Shown: one piece after another, positions 1 to 11,892 of the stretch | How positions within the stretch are numbered: the first letter of the stretch is position 1 | How the letters are laid out: each line of letters starts with the position of its first letter | DNA from: Amoebidium appalachense | Taxonomy: Eukaryota > Ichthyosporea | NCBI GenBank assembly: GCA_963693365.1 | Contig: CAVNZM010000014.1 | Location: forward strand, 2,232,001-2,296,000 | Reading direction: 5' to 3' | Length of the DNA: 64,000 bases | Made by a program: the position numbers and the translations under genes | The notes under the pieces: generated by a model | Databases searched by the model: none | What the model saw: the letters and a program-made list of their open reading frames with translations, nothing else | What the model was told of the DNA's origin: nothing

Positions 1-432
1 GAGAGCGCCGGCCGCAACCATGTCCGCTTGAACACCAAGAAAATGGACTTAGAGACAACATTCTACCTTCGAAGCTCACAGGTGGACGCCTGCTTCATCG
101 CCGAGTCTGGTACCGTGCGCCTAGCAGAAAACTGCCAGGCAGACAGCGTGCAGTATGCATACTACGTCCCCGATGGCAGGACCAAGATTCTCCTACAAAA
201 CGGTAACAAGGATTGTCTGCGCACAGATGACGGCGAGGATTTCACGTGGTCCCAGTGCACTCACTCTCACGAGCAGTTTGTTTACAACACCGCGACGGGT
301 CAAATCCGCCAGGTAGTTGATGGTGTGGCGCAGTGTGTCACGGCGAATTTTGGGCCCCAGGGGGTGTGGACTACCATCGACCACTGTGATGATAACGACT
401 CCAACCAGAGATTCTACACCGTCCAAGCTTGA
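1..432 (+). CDS. C-terminal part of a protein with a ricin-B-type (beta-trefoil) lectin domain; 5' end outside window
   Basis: The frame is open from base 1 to the TGA at 430-432, so this is the 3' end of a longer gene; the first ATG (43) is not necessarily the start. About 143 residues are visible. The repeats have the shape of a ricin B lectin fold: an LRSS.....CF segment, then LLQNGNKDCL, EQFVYNTATGQIRQ, CVTANF and a final SNQRFYTV, which resembles the QxW/QxF motif ending each trefoil subdomain. Cysteine spacing (CF...NC...CL...C...C...HC) fits one to two subdomains. Such domains bind sugars and often sit at the C-terminus of secreted enzymes; which enzyme precedes it here cannot be seen. 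A poly(A) signal follows at 582. The fold assignment is from pattern and could be wrong in detail. Confidence 0.6.
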   Translation, partial: ESAGRNHVRLNTKKMDLETTFYLRSSQVDACFIAESGTVRLAENCQADSVQYAYYVPDGRTKILLQNGNKDCLRTDDGEDFTWSQCTHSHEQFVYNTATGQIRQVVDGVAQCVTANFGPQGVWTTIDHCDDNDSNQRFYTVQA

Positions 433-581
433 GAAAAAGATTGGAATTCAGTCACCCCATGTTGGGATTTGAAGGCTGAGTGAGTGACTATACTTGTTGC
501 ATTATATCGTGAGTGTTCAAATGCATTGCTGACACAGTCTGCCACATCTCTCAGAGTCCTATGTAGGGGCTCAGTATGTAC

Positions 582-587
582 AATAAA
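582..587 (+). promoter_or_regulatory. poly(A) signal AATAAA of the lectin-domain gene
   Basis: Canonical AATAAA about 150 bases after the TGA of the upstream gene, in ordinary-complexity sequence. Confidence 0.5.
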
Positions 588-690
588 CGGGAATATCACT
601 GTATGTATATTAGTTACTATTAGCTAATATTTCTATTATGGGCCTTTCAGGGGCTTGTACCCACCCAAAGGATGGTGGTGTGAAACGAGA

Positions 691-713
691 CGTCAATAAA
701 ACCGTTATTGACG
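691..713. repeat. 9-bp inverted repeat (hairpin)
   Basis: CGTCAATAA at 691-699 and its reverse complement TTATTGACG at 705-713, with a 5-base spacer. Intergenic. No known function. Confidence 0.5.
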
Positions 714-879
714 GAAAAGAACAAAACAGACCTTCGTGTATAAAGAAGACAGGGTCCAAGCTACACTTAGGTGCCCCCATAATATTGATTGGCCGAATGG
801 AGCGCGCGCGGCCGATGAAAGCGCAAGTATCCCATAATATTGCATATGTATGCAACTACCTGGACTCAGGGGGGGTAAG

Positions 880-1190
<311 letters not shown>

Positions 1191-1289
1191 TCAAATGGTG
1201 GTATTTCATGTGTATACCATTCATACCACTGGTCAGGTCCGTGAGTTAGCAACACAACGTGGATAAAAATGACCCATCATCCTAAGATT

Positions 1290-2060
1290 CTTGTTGCCAT
1301 GTTCCATTTCAGACCACCAGTGTGTAGCCCACTATGACTTCTTTCTGCTTTCAGTGACTGGACTTAAGAATTCCGTGTTCACCTCCCATGAGTTTAGACT
1401 CGCCCTGCCCTCCATCATCCCCCCCCCCCCCCCCCCCCCTTCTCCCCCTTCTCCTCCCCCCCCCCCCCTCCCCCCCCCCCCCCCCCCCCTCTTCCGGCAC
1501 TCCTCCCCGTGTCCAGCCCAGTTATCAGACAACATTACGAAAGGGTATGACTGCTCTCTGAGCTTGTGAAGTGAATTCAGTGGGAGAAGGGGGATTGGAA
1601 GGTAGGAGGAGGGGCAAGTGGCCGATAAAAAAAAAAAGGATTTGGGTTTTGCGGTTGGGGCACTTCGTTCTTCGTTTCAAGTTCTTCTTCGGTTCCTTTT
1701 TTTTTTTTTTTTTTTTTTTTTTTGGGATGGGGGGGGGGGGGGGGGGGGGGGGATTAGGAAGATGTAACTACTAGAGGTGTCGAGGGGATGAGATTTGTGG
1801 GGCTCAATGGATGGTTTGGAGAAGGCAGGCTCGAACCCTTTTTCATGTGGGAGGAAAACATTGATTTTTGGTCGGGACGGGCGGCGGGGGGAGAGGGGTG
1901 GGTGGGGCAGGGGAAGGGAGGGGAGGGGAGGGGGGGGGGAGAGGGTTTATGTGTGTTTGAGTATGTGTGTTGGACGGGGAGAGAGGGGGGGATGTGTGTG
2001 CGCGTAAAGTTTGTTGGATGATTGGGAGTGGGGGAGCCCCCCCCCCCCCCCCCCCCTCTC
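1290..2060. repeat. C-run, T-run and G-run low-complexity region
   Basis: Interrupted poly-C (about 1420-1492), a T(n)-to-G(n) composite (about 1698-1752), G/A-rich sequence and a second C-rich block (2038-2070). No coding signal seen. Confidence 0.9.
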
Positions 2061-2099
2061 CCCCCCCCCCTGCTTCCCTTAGCCACTCACCAACTCAGC

Positions 2100-2396
2100 C
2101 GTATGCGATTATGTTCCAACAAGTTACGTTTCCCAATAATTAGTTGGTTGGAGAAACGTTGTTGTATAGCTATCTTGTGCGCGTCTGTGCGCGTGTGCAC
2201 GTGTGTGTGTACAGACGCTGTGAAGCTGACAGGGTGTGTGCGAGTGTTTTTTTGTGCATATTCCAGGGGGGGCCGGGGGGGGGGGGGGGGGGGGGGGGGG
2301 GTGTACACATATGTGTGTGTGCTTATGTCTGTGCGTACCCGTCCCCGCGGGCCCGCGTGTGTGTATTTAACCAGGGTGTGTGTGTGTGTGTGTGTG

Positions 2397-2457
<61 letters not shown>

Positions 2458-2630
2458 CGGCGGCGGGTGCGTGTGTGTGCGCATGTGTGTGCGTGTGACG
2501 GTGTGTGTGTGTGGTGGGGGGGGGGGGGGGGGGGGGGGGGGGGGAGGGGGTACAGCTAATTCGCAAGGCGGACCCGCGTATTTGGATCGCTATTGACATG
2601 GGTTGCAATCTGTAAACTTCGCTCTTTCCT

Positions 2631-2661
<31 letters not shown>

Positions 2662-3300
2662 CTCTCTGTCCTCTCTGTGTGCATGTGCATGTGCCTGCGT
2701 TCGCCAATATAAGCCTATGTGTACGTGTGTGTGTGTATGTGTGTGGGGGGGGGGGGGGAGGGGGGAGGGGGGGCAGCTAAATTCGCAAGGCGGACACGCA
2801 TATTTGGGTCAATCTTGATACTGCATGCAATTGGTGGTTATGCAAAATGATGTTGCAAGGGCACGCTGGGTTCATGGCCCGATTGACTTAGAAAAGCATG
2901 GTGACAACCGGGAGGAGGAGGGGGAGGGGGGAGAGGGAGGGGGGGGGGGTAGTAATTTGTTCTCCTTTTTTTTATACCTTTTCTTTCTTTCTTTCTGTCT
3001 TTCTTTCTTTCTTTCTTTTTCTTTTTTTTTTTTAAGGGGGGTAGGGGGGGAGGGGGGGAGGTTGGGAGGGAGGGAGGGGGGGGGGGGGGGGGGGGGGGGC
3101 AGACCCATCCACCCCTCCACCAGCTAACAGCGAGGGAAGGGAGGGGGGGAACCCACGGGCCACCTGACTATTAGGTGCTCCCCTCTTCCCCCCTCCTACC
3201 CCCCCCCCCCCCCCCCCCCCCCCCCCGCCCCAACCACCACCACCACCACCACCCAGCCACACACACACACACACACACACCCTCTCACTCCACATCCTGC
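2100..3300. repeat. GT, G and C arrays with a duplicated 60-bp block
   Basis: A compound region: G-run (2265-2301), (GT)n (2375-2453), G-run (2515-2550), C-run (2633-2658), GGGA runs (2744-2773), TTTC repeats (2985-3030), G-run (3070-3098) and C-run (3200-3226). Related unique blocks lie at 2551-2612 and 2774-2836, sharing GCAAGGCGGAC and surrounding bases. No gene recognised. Confidence 0.85.
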
Positions 3301-3500
3301 CATGAATACATCCATGATTACTGATGAGAGTTCACCATGATTTAGCTGTAGGTTACATACATTCGCAAAACATTAACATCGAGGGCAGCTCAGGGCTCCT
3401 CGATCACCTGAAATTCAGGATGCACACTCCGGGCAATCCCCCCTCCCCCTCCAAACCCCTCCTGCGTGCACGGAACTCGTCTTCCAGTCTCCTCATAGCA

Positions 3501-3502
3501 CA

Positions 3503-3552
<50 letters not shown>

Positions 3553-3555
3553 GTG

Positions 3556-3633
<78 letters not shown>

Positions 3634-3645
3634 AAACACACATAT

Positions 3646-3741
<96 letters not shown>

Positions 3742-3804
3742 ACACGCACACACACTGACACACACACACACACACACGCACACACACACACACACACACA
3801 CCGT

Positions 3805-3841
<37 letters not shown>
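3501..3841. repeat. long interrupted (AC)n microsatellite
   Basis: About 340 bases of AC broken by short motifs such as CCGTGGC (3551) and CCGTGAC (3800). Confidence 0.95.
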
Positions 3842-3947
3842 TCTCCCATGTACCCATGCACACGTTTACATTTGTATTTTAAACCCATGTCCCTAGGAGA
3901 ATTTAAAGTCTGTGGCACTACGCACCGACTGTACCCTTGTTACATTC

Positions 3948-4032
3948 GGTGCGAATGCCGGAGTCAGCTAAGTCAACACACCATTACCACGGTGCGAATG
4001 CCGGAGTCAGCTAAGTCAACACACCATTACCA
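3948..4032. repeat. 43-bp direct tandem duplication
   Basis: The unit starting GGTGCGAATGCCGGAG occurs at 3948 and again at 3991 with essentially no changes, implying a recent duplication. Neighbouring sequence to about 4200 is ordinary intergenic DNA. Confidence 0.85.
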
Positions 4033-4229
4033 ATCCTAACTCATACACACCTAGCTCAAAGTTTTTGCCCCAGCCTTGCCAGTGCGGAGTACCTATAATA
4101 CACACATGTACCACACGCTGTGCACATGTACGAGGTGCAAAAACCTACGATGCTGACCTGCACAAGTACATAAGTTGCAGATACACTCAACATATGATTA
4201 ATGGCTACCACCTAATGGGGCGGTGTCTC

Positions 4230-5460
4230 CTTTTTTTTTTTTTTTTTTTTAATTTTTTTTTTAACTTAAAAGGGCCGCCTGAGTAGATGTTAAAACGTCG
4301 CACGTGCGGCAACACGTCAGTACGTGTTAGGATATATAATGGGAAACAAGCACATGAATACACACCGAAAATGTCTGACGTACACACATGGGTTAACAGA
4401 CAATGGCAAGAAAAAGACCGACACCAACGTGTGCACGCGCACACACACACACACACGCACAAACATGTCATGCTGAGGTGTACACGATGGCACACACAAA
4501 TGCACACACGTACGGCGACGCATTCTTTCGGAATCTCGCTTGGAATCCCCTCACTTTCCCTTCCCCCTCCCGCCGTCTCTATTTCTCTCTCCCCCCTCCC
4601 CCCCCCCCCCCCCCCCTCCCCTCCCCCCAGGGCCTCGGCCCGCCATCTTCTCTTTCTCCACCCCGAAGTTCCCCACTCTCCCCCTTCCCCCCCCCCCCCC
4701 CCCCCCCCTCCCTTCCCCCCTTCTCCCGAAACCGCTAGTGATCATGAGTACATATGCCAGTGCACGAATCGTCAACAAGACTTACGCAGGCCAGCTCACA
4801 CACAAAAACGTGACACAGAAAACACACACACGTGTGTGGGCGGGAAAAGAGCACCGACACATGTAGAGACTAGCTAGCAGCCAGGCACACTAGTACTCAC
4901 GGGAGCATGATATATCCTTGAACAGGAACACTGTAGCATGGTGGCCTACCACAAGGAGGCACACACATGCGTGCGCACATACAAGCCGCTGTGACACATG
5001 TACACTTGCACACACATACACACACAGGCATACATGAGGGATTTGGAATAGGGCACACAATGATTACTGCTTTCGTCAACAACACGATGTTTTCACACAC
5101 ACATGCTGGCACCATGCGGCAAGCACACACACACAAGAAGAAGAAAAAAACATGCGCATTGGCACACCACATAACACACACTGTGACATGCATGCGCACA
5201 CGCGCGCGAACACTGCACGGACGGGGGAGCATGTTGCTTCCACAAAGTTCGTAGTAATTTCACCCGTCTCCATACCGGACCGTAACTGTAACGTAATTAA
5301 CCCATACAGGTTGGTTGGTTGGTTGGTTGGTTGGGGGGCGGGGGGGGGGAAGGAGGATGGGTGGGGGAGGGGGCAAGGGGGGAGTGGGGGGGGGGGGGGG
5401 GACGGGGGAGGGGAATTTGGGGGTGGGGTGGGGGGAGGGGGGGACGTGTGTATGGGTGTG
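4230..5460. repeat. intergenic low-complexity stretch
   Basis: T-run (4231-4262), short AC arrays (4438-4460), C-runs (4590-4730), CA-rich sequence (4940-5200), a GGTT array (5310-5333) and G-rich sequence (5335-5460). No convincing gene. Confidence 0.8.
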
Positions 5461-5652
5461 GGTGGGTGTGGATGGAAGCATGCACAATTTCGTGTTGAAT
5501 CCATGATGATAGTAGCGTGTGGCTTTGTCTCATTTTACTTCCACAGTTCATCATTTTCCTTCTTTTCCCTTCTTCTCCAAAACACACCATTACCATACAG
5601 GGCTATTCTTCCGAGTGTCTCACTTGTTGTTTATTGGTTTTTTGGTTTACAG

Positions 5653-5781
5653 GTGGTAGTTGGCGGTGGCAACACGGGCAGCGTTTACGGTGAGCTCAAA
5701 CGGCAGCCCAAAAAGGGATGTCTGAGCACGGCAGAGGCCGTGGGGGAGGTCGTGGGTGTGCTGCAGTGGGGGCAGGAGGAG
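5653..5781 (+). CDS. candidate coding exon, copy 1 of a duplicated segment, unidentified
   Basis: The pyrimidine-rich stretch and AG ending at 5652 form a plausible acceptor; the frame then reads VVVGGGNTGSVYGELKR followed by QPKKGCLSTAEAVGEVV and GVLQWGQEE. A possible GT donor begins at 5782. A related segment at 6063-6146 has the same frame. About half the differences between the two are silent third-base changes (CTG/CTA, ACG/ACC, GCC/GCG, GGT/GGG, CTG/TTA), which suggests that at least one copy was translated under selection. I do not recognise the family and could not link further exons. The exon ends are approximate. Confidence 0.35.
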
Positions 5782-5809
5782 GTCGTGATGGCAGATGAGG
5801 GGGTGGGTG

Positions 5810-5947
5810 GGTTTTTTTTTTTTTTTTTTTTTTTTGGAGGGGGGAGGGGGGGGAGAGGGGGGGAGAGGGGGGGGGGGGATGTGTGTGTGTGTGTTGTGTG
5901 TGTGTGTATGTGTGCGTGTGTGTGTGTGTGTGTGCGTGCGCGCGCGT

Positions 5948-6000
<53 letters not shown>

Positions 6001-6060
6001 ACACGGTGTGTGTGTGTGTTTAGAGGGGGGGGAGGGGGGGATGGAGGTGGGTGGGTGGGC
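5810..6060. repeat. T(n)G(n) composite followed by (GT)n
   Basis: T-run 5811-5835, G-rich run to 5878, then GT repeat 5880-5999 with the interruption CACACGGTGTG. It separates the two related exon candidates. Confidence 0.9.
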
Positions 6061-6062
6061 AG

Positions 6063-6146
6063 CCCAAAAAGAGATGTCTAAGCACCGTGGATGCGGTGGG
6101 AAAGGTCGTGGGGGTGTTACAGTGGGGGGAGGAGGTGGTTATTCAG
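6063..6146 (+). CDS. candidate coding exon, copy 2 of the duplicated segment, unidentified
   Basis: Preceded by GGGTGGGCAG (acceptor-like) and followed by GTGTATTT (donor-like) at 6147, giving 28 complete codons with phase 0 at both ends. It reads PKKRCLSTVDAVGKVV then GVLQWGEEVVIQ, paralogous to 5707-5790. Between the copies lies a G-run plus a (GT)n array. It may be a tandemly duplicated exon of one gene or an exon-plus-microsatellite duplication. Confidence 0.35.
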
Positions 6147-6179
6147 GTGTATTTTTATTTTATTTTTTAGATGTGGGTT

Positions 6180-6344
6180 GGGGGGGGGGGGGGGGGGGGG
6201 GATATGGGTGGGGTGAGAGGGGAGGGGGGTTGAGGGATGGGAGAGGGGGCCTATGAGTGTGGGTGTGTGTGTGCGCATCCCTGAATGTGTGCGTTCTGTG
6301 TGGGGATGGGGAGGGGGAGGGGGAGGGGAGGGCGCCCCCCCCGT

Positions 6345-6397
<53 letters not shown>

Positions 6398-6400
6398 CTG
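6180..6400. repeat. G-rich runs including one of about 55 Gs
   Basis: G-runs at 6180-6200 and about 6344-6397 separated by GGGA/GTGT sequence. Confidence 0.9.
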
Positions 6401-7028
6401 GCTGGTGGACTTGACGTATGCTGGTTCGAGTATCCACCGACAACATTTCCATTCGAAAATTGCATGCGCATATATATATATTATCGATTTTACCGATCTT
6501 TTAGCTAAAACGTGCTAACCTTTTTTCCGCAATAACCATACCGCGTAGGGGGCCCCCCGGCAGATTCGGCCTTCTTCCACAACCGGGCCGTTTGGTTGGC
6601 TGGCGCGGGGCCGGGGTTACGTAAGGCGGTGGGGTCGGGGGAGGCCAGACCACGATATGGAGGTTTGGGGGGAGGCCTGCGCAGGGCCTTACGTAAGCCT
6701 TACGTAAGGCGGTCAGGCGGGGGCGGGCGCTAGGTAGAGCACGATACGGAAGGCGTGGGTCTGGGGAGGTTTATGTGGCGAATCGGGCTGCGCGGTTGTG
6801 AAACTTGCGCTAATGACGTCGTCAGTAGGGAACCAGTCAGATTCTTCGGTCGTGGAAGTTGCAGAAGTGGCCTCGTGAGCCGTGATAGTGAACCAGTCGG
6901 AGGGCCCGGTTGTGAAAGTTAGCTAATGAGCGTTAATTACACCTGTAGCTTGCACAACCGGGCGATACCATTGGGTAGTGGTTTGAAGTTTTATGATTGG
7001 ATAAAAACCATTCAATCCTTTTGGCGGG

Positions 7029-7038
7029 TATATATAAA
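7029..7038 (+). promoter_or_regulatory. TATA-like box, copy 1
   Basis: TATATATAAA, 60 bases before the ATG at 7098, inside the duplicated block. Confidence 0.35.
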
Positions 7039-7097
7039 CGTAGATCTGGGGGTAGTATATAATGCAGCAACACGATATTTGACGCTCAGTTTTTATA

Positions 7098-7256
7098 ATG
7101 CCGCCGAAGCGAAGCAGAGCAAAGCAGAAGAAAGTTGTACAGCCTCCTTGTGGTACTAGTGAATATGCAGTTGCGAGCATAAGCCTGAACATAACCAATG
7201 CGGGTGGGAATGTGCGATACCATTTGGTAGGCCTTTTGAATGAAATGGTTGGGTAG
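7098..7256 (+). CDS. possible 52-residue basic small protein
   Basis: ATG at 7098 to TAG at 7254-7256. The N-terminus is strongly basic (MPPKRSRAKQKK), the rest neutral (QPPCGTSEYAV, NITNAGGNVRYHL). It lies 60 bases downstream of a TATA-like box, a credible position, but the second copy of the block lacks the ATG, the reading frame is short, and splicing could alter it. No family recognised. Confidence 0.22.
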   Translation: MPPKRSRAKQKKVVQPPCGTSEYAVASISLNITNAGGNVRYHLVGLLNEMVG

Positions 7257-7292
7257 GAATCACGGTATTTGTCTTAGCGGCTAGTGGAGAGG

Positions 7293-7300
7293 TATAAAAA
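7293..7300 (+). promoter_or_regulatory. TATA-like box, copy 2
   Basis: TATAAAAA in the second copy of the tandem block; no clear coding start follows. Confidence 0.25.
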
Positions 7301-7840
7301 GGGTGAACACGATATCGTCGATCACTTTGTGACGCAGCGCGGTGTGGAGCAGGGTACTCAGAAGAAAGCTGTCTGGAGCGAGCCTTTTTCTTGTTAGTAC
7401 TGCATAACAGTCAAACTCGAGTGTGGATATCTTTGAACACGAGTAGGAGGTTTCCTCTTTGTCGAAGTACTGTTTGTTGTTTTTTTGACAAATAGTATGT
7501 TAAGATAGTCGCAGAAGTTCTTTCTTTTTACAATTTTTTTATTGCGGACTGCGGCTCAGAGGAGCTGTCAATGTTAGGCACCTCATAGAATTATGGTCGG
7601 ATCATTTTTCGAAGCTTGGTGAACATGAATTATTGGCGGCAACTGATCTGAGTGCGAGGTGATGGCGCTTCAAGCTGAGATTGGTCAGGGCCGGAATCGG
7701 ATCCCTGACAGGTGCATTGTGGGTCGAAAGACGTAGCGTAGGGCTACCTTTCGTAAAAACATGCAGATAACCGAATTGTCCAATTTACCGTAAAAATTCT
7801 AACCGTTCTTTTTTCTTGACAGCCAACCTGAGGTTGAGGC

Positions 7841-7870
7841 ACGGCCATCTAGGTGTTTCTAGATGGCCGT
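7841..7870. repeat. perfect 12-bp inverted repeat
   Basis: ACGGCCATCTAG (7841-7852) and CTAGATGGCCGT (7859-7870) around a 6-base loop; flanking GAGGTTGAGGC / GGGTTGAGGC extend partial similarity. Function unknown. Confidence 0.6.
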
Positions 7871-8030
7871 GGGTTGAGGCAACCTGTGGCCGTGCAGAAG
7901 CAATTTGAGGTGGAAAAATCGGTCCGATTGGCAAACGAATCGGGTCAGAGGCAGCCGCGGGTCGAAAAGCACAGAAGGGTCCGTGCGCCAATCAATGTCA
8001 AAAACGATGATCAGTGGCTTTCGGGTCGAT

Positions 8031-8096
8031 GGTTTTTTTTTTTTTTTTTTTTTTTTTTGGGTGGGTGGGTGGGTGGGTGGGTGGGTGGGTGGTGGT

Positions 8097-8146
<50 letters not shown>

Positions 8147-8455
8147 GGGTGGGTGGGTGGGTGGGTGGGTGGGTGGGTGGGTGGGTGGGTGGGTGGGTGG
8201 GTGGGTGGGTGGGTGGGTGGGTGGGTGGGTGGGTGGGTGGGGGGGGGGGGGGGGGGGGGGGGGGGCTTGGCTGACTGCTGGACAGATTGTATTTGTTGAA
8301 CAGAATGCACCGAGAGAATGTAAACATTGTGTGCACACTGTTGAAGATGCGCAAAATGATCGTTGGTGGTGGTGGTGTGTGTGTGTGTGTTTGGGGGGGG
8401 AGGGGGGGGGGGGGGGGGGGAAAGAGGGGGGGGGGGGGGGGACAGAGGAACACAA
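8031..8455. repeat. T-run, (GGGT)n and G-run array
   Basis: T(n) to 8058, (GGGT)n 8059-8092, about 50 Gs, then (GGGT)n 8146-8240, more G, and G-rich sequence to 8442. Every GGGT unit can contribute to a G-quadruplex on the plus strand. Confidence 0.95.
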
Positions 8456-9190
8456 GTTAGAGCGCATAATACCTATTAGTGGCATGTTGAGCCCGTGCCA
8501 GTATAATTGTTCTGTGGTCGTGTGGTTGTTGTGGTGATAAGGGAAGTATCACTATATTTGTTAGCATTGGGAATTATTAAAGACCCGTACACGGGGGTGA
8601 AATCTTATGTTACAAGTATTAAAGCCTCTACGTAGCATGAAATGATACATGTTTTCACGGATAAATGCTTGCAAGAACTAGTACAGATACACCGTTGAGG
8701 ATAAAATAAAAAAGGCGCAAGTGTACCCTATTATGTACCATCACATACATATTCATGCGCGTGTAGGCATGATGACAGGTGTTACCTAATCGGAATTAGC
8801 CAATTATTTACACACCATTTTGGCAAGTGGCTGACCATGAAATGTTAGTTTTGTCCCCTTGCTGGCTTACTTTCTTGGCTGCAGCGCTGCCTGCAGGACC
8901 ATTATTTCTGTAAAACAATATAGTAAAAATTATACTGAAGCTTTCAGGAAATATATCATATAACAGCAAAAAAAGAGCTCTAGAGGGGTGATAACATGTA
9001 CATCGCTACAAACTCGGCCAGGAGTCCGAAAAACTATTATGCTGCATGCGTACATGATATTCGGGACCATTGTTGGTATTCAGTAAGCATGTATTAGTGT
9101 TTGCATTATCACTTGTGCACACACACAGAGGTACCTATGATTTCACCGCAAAACTCGTCTCGATGAACTTGGTGATTGGAACAAAAGCAG
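8456..9190. other. ordinary-complexity intergenic DNA
   Basis: AT-moderate unique sequence with many stops in all frames; no gene or repeat recognised. Confidence 0.5.
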
Positions 9191-9203
9191 ACTGCATAAG
9201 TCT

Positions 9204-9900
<697 letters not shown>

Positions 9901-9919
9901 GGGGGGGGGGGGGGTTTCG

Positions 9920-10511
9920 ATTAGAAGGAGTGATGTATTTGCTGCATCACACTGCATGCCAGTGGCACCAGAATACGACTTGGACTCCAAAAGTCAGCGT
10001 TCTGACTTTCATTGCATTCACAGTTTAACAACCAAGCAATTTCCGTTACTGGCCAACCACAGTAGCCATTTCCCCGTATACTGTTCAATATTGATTTGAA
10101 CTGGGCAGGCTGCCTGAGACTTGGCATCTAATCACCCACACAATTAAAACTTAGCGCTGTGCAATACTTGGTAAACTCTTGACAAAGTGTACAGCGTTAG
10201 GTTTTAATGTGTGATTTGGGTGGATCTCGCACCCGTGGTTGATAACTCACCCGAAAGATGTTTAGGAATTCACAGATTTTGGGTCCAGCCCCTGCACAGT
10301 CAACGTCCTACTCACGTTCATCATGAGCATGATAGACTAGTAACACTTTGAAAGAATCTGGAAAAGAGACTACTGAGAACCCTTGTTTTCAACGTGTGTC
10401 AGGTGTACATGTCACGATGCGGATGTGTGTTTTTGGGAGAGAACAGTGCGCGGGGCGATGTGCCAGAACTCGAGGTAGAAACATATCGAATTGGAGTCCG
10501 TGGACCCGTCT

Positions 10512-10550
<39 letters not shown>

Positions 10551-11690
10551 GGGAAGAAGGTTAGAATGTGTGCAGAGTAGAACTGTTCGAAGTCCATACT
10601 CACAGTTGACGGACAGCACAAATGTAGTGGTGGTTGTGGGTGCGGGTGTGCGTGTGGTTGTGTGCCTGTGTGTGTGTGTGTGTGTGGGTGGGTTTGGAGC
10701 ACCCAAGTCCATACGCCGGAAGTCCCCGCGCACCTGATTGGACAAAACACGATCCGATGACGTAAAATCAGGGGAGAACGATTCGATCCCCAAGCGACAT
10801 AAAGGGGCCGTCAGGCCCCTTTAGCGGGGGGTTGGGGGGGCGGCAGCCCCCCCATTTAGGGCCCAGACACACATAGGGTTATGGTTATTGGGTAGGGCTT
10901 CCTTCGTATAGACCTACCTCGGTTTGGAGGGGGGGGGGGGGGGGGGAGGGGGAGGGGGAGGGAGGGAGGGAGAGGGATAAGGGAAGGTTCTTAAACCGCG
11001 AATTCTATGGTCATGCGATTCGCTAAGCTTCTCTTATTAAATTCTTTATAAAATTCTATGCGCTTAGGCACATTGGACGATATAAAATCAAAGTCAAATG
11101 TTTATTGGCTCAGCTGTACGCACCAGGCGCACCTAAAAATAAACACAAGCCACTTCCAAGTTTGCCGCCCAATTTCGTACCCGGACCTAACGCTTCTTCG
11201 ACTTTGAATAATTACCTTATATGAATAATCCGATTGGATCGAATTCGAAGACCAATCGGATTCGATGTAAACCAATAATAATAACCCGTGGACAAAGATC
11301 CATCATCCGGTTCGGTGCTAGTACTTCACGGTGGCAAGCTTTGTAGCCAAAAGATTGCCCGAGAGTAAATTGAAATTTATCTAAACAAAATAGAAACAGG
11401 CTATAACCACAGAAAGAGTCTTAATACTGAGCAGTTTGCAGTCAGTGAGTTATTTCTCTGTACAAACTAGACATTGTACCATGTCTCCCTTTTCCATTAC
11501 ACACCGATACACATGCTCTATTGGAGATTGGGCTAAGAGCACCGTAACAATGAACTATAATAAATACAAATCCTACCATCCACAACGGGGGAATTATACT
11601 CCATCTAACCCCTACATCCATCCGACACCACCAAAAGAGAAAAGAGGAAAGGAAAAAGGAAAAATCAAAAGAAAAAAGGAACGGGAAAAG
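9920..11690. other. intergenic DNA with a G-run and a hairpin
   Basis: Mostly unique sequence. A G-run of about 40 lies at 10,510-10,549, G/GGA runs at 10,930-10,975 and a perfect hairpin at 10,801-10,822. No supported gene. Confidence 0.5.
10801..10822. repeat. perfect 9-bp hairpin
   Basis: AAAGGGGCC, loop GTCA, GGCCCCTTT, followed at once by a second G-run/C-run pair around CGGCAG (10,825-10,852). Could fold in RNA or DNA; no adjacent gene explains it. Confidence 0.5.
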
Positions 11691-11694
11691 TGCA

Positions 11695-11790
11695 ATTCTA
11701 CTAACAGTAGCAATCGAGGGACGGACGCTTCTCACAAAGCCAGTTACAGGGAGCTATTCGTCAGACTCGCGTGTTTGTGTTCCTGCTAAA
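11695..11790 (-). pseudogene. duplicated fragment of the EF-hand gene's last exon
   Basis: Aligns with 11,886-11,985, the 3' end of exon 2 of the neighbouring EF-hand gene, at about three quarters identity by eye (for example GGGACGGACGC against GGCACGGACGC). Its minus frame has a stop, so it is a non-coding relic about 190 bp downstream of the parent. Confidence 0.5.
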
Positions 11791-11797
11791 CAGGGGG

Positions 11798-11828
<31 letters not shown>

Positions 11829-11892
11829 GAAAAGAAAGAAAGTAAGAAGGGGGGGGGGGGTCACGTTTTTCCCCCTGAGTGTACCGCGTCTA

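Larger units (their letters stand above)
6964..7400 (+). repeat. diverged tandem repeat carrying TATA-like boxes
   Basis: Ordered matching blocks occur twice: GATACCATT.GGTAG at 6964 and 7216, a TATA-like box at 7029 and 7293, AACACGATAT at 7069 and 7306, CAGAAGAAAG at 7125 and 7359. The period is about 234-252 bp. Upstream (6780-6930) are repeats of the type CGGTTGTGAAAG and GAACCAGTC. This looks like an old duplication of a promoter plus the start of a transcript. Confidence 0.5.

Noticed and set aside
6415-6445. tRNA-like B box GGTTCGAGTATCC
   Set aside because: Has an extra base in the loop and no A box or cloverleaf around it. No tRNA found in the window.
8059-8240. Interstitial telomere
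   Set aside because: The unit is GGGT, not TTAGGG or another known telomere repeat, and lies within a larger homopolymer composite.
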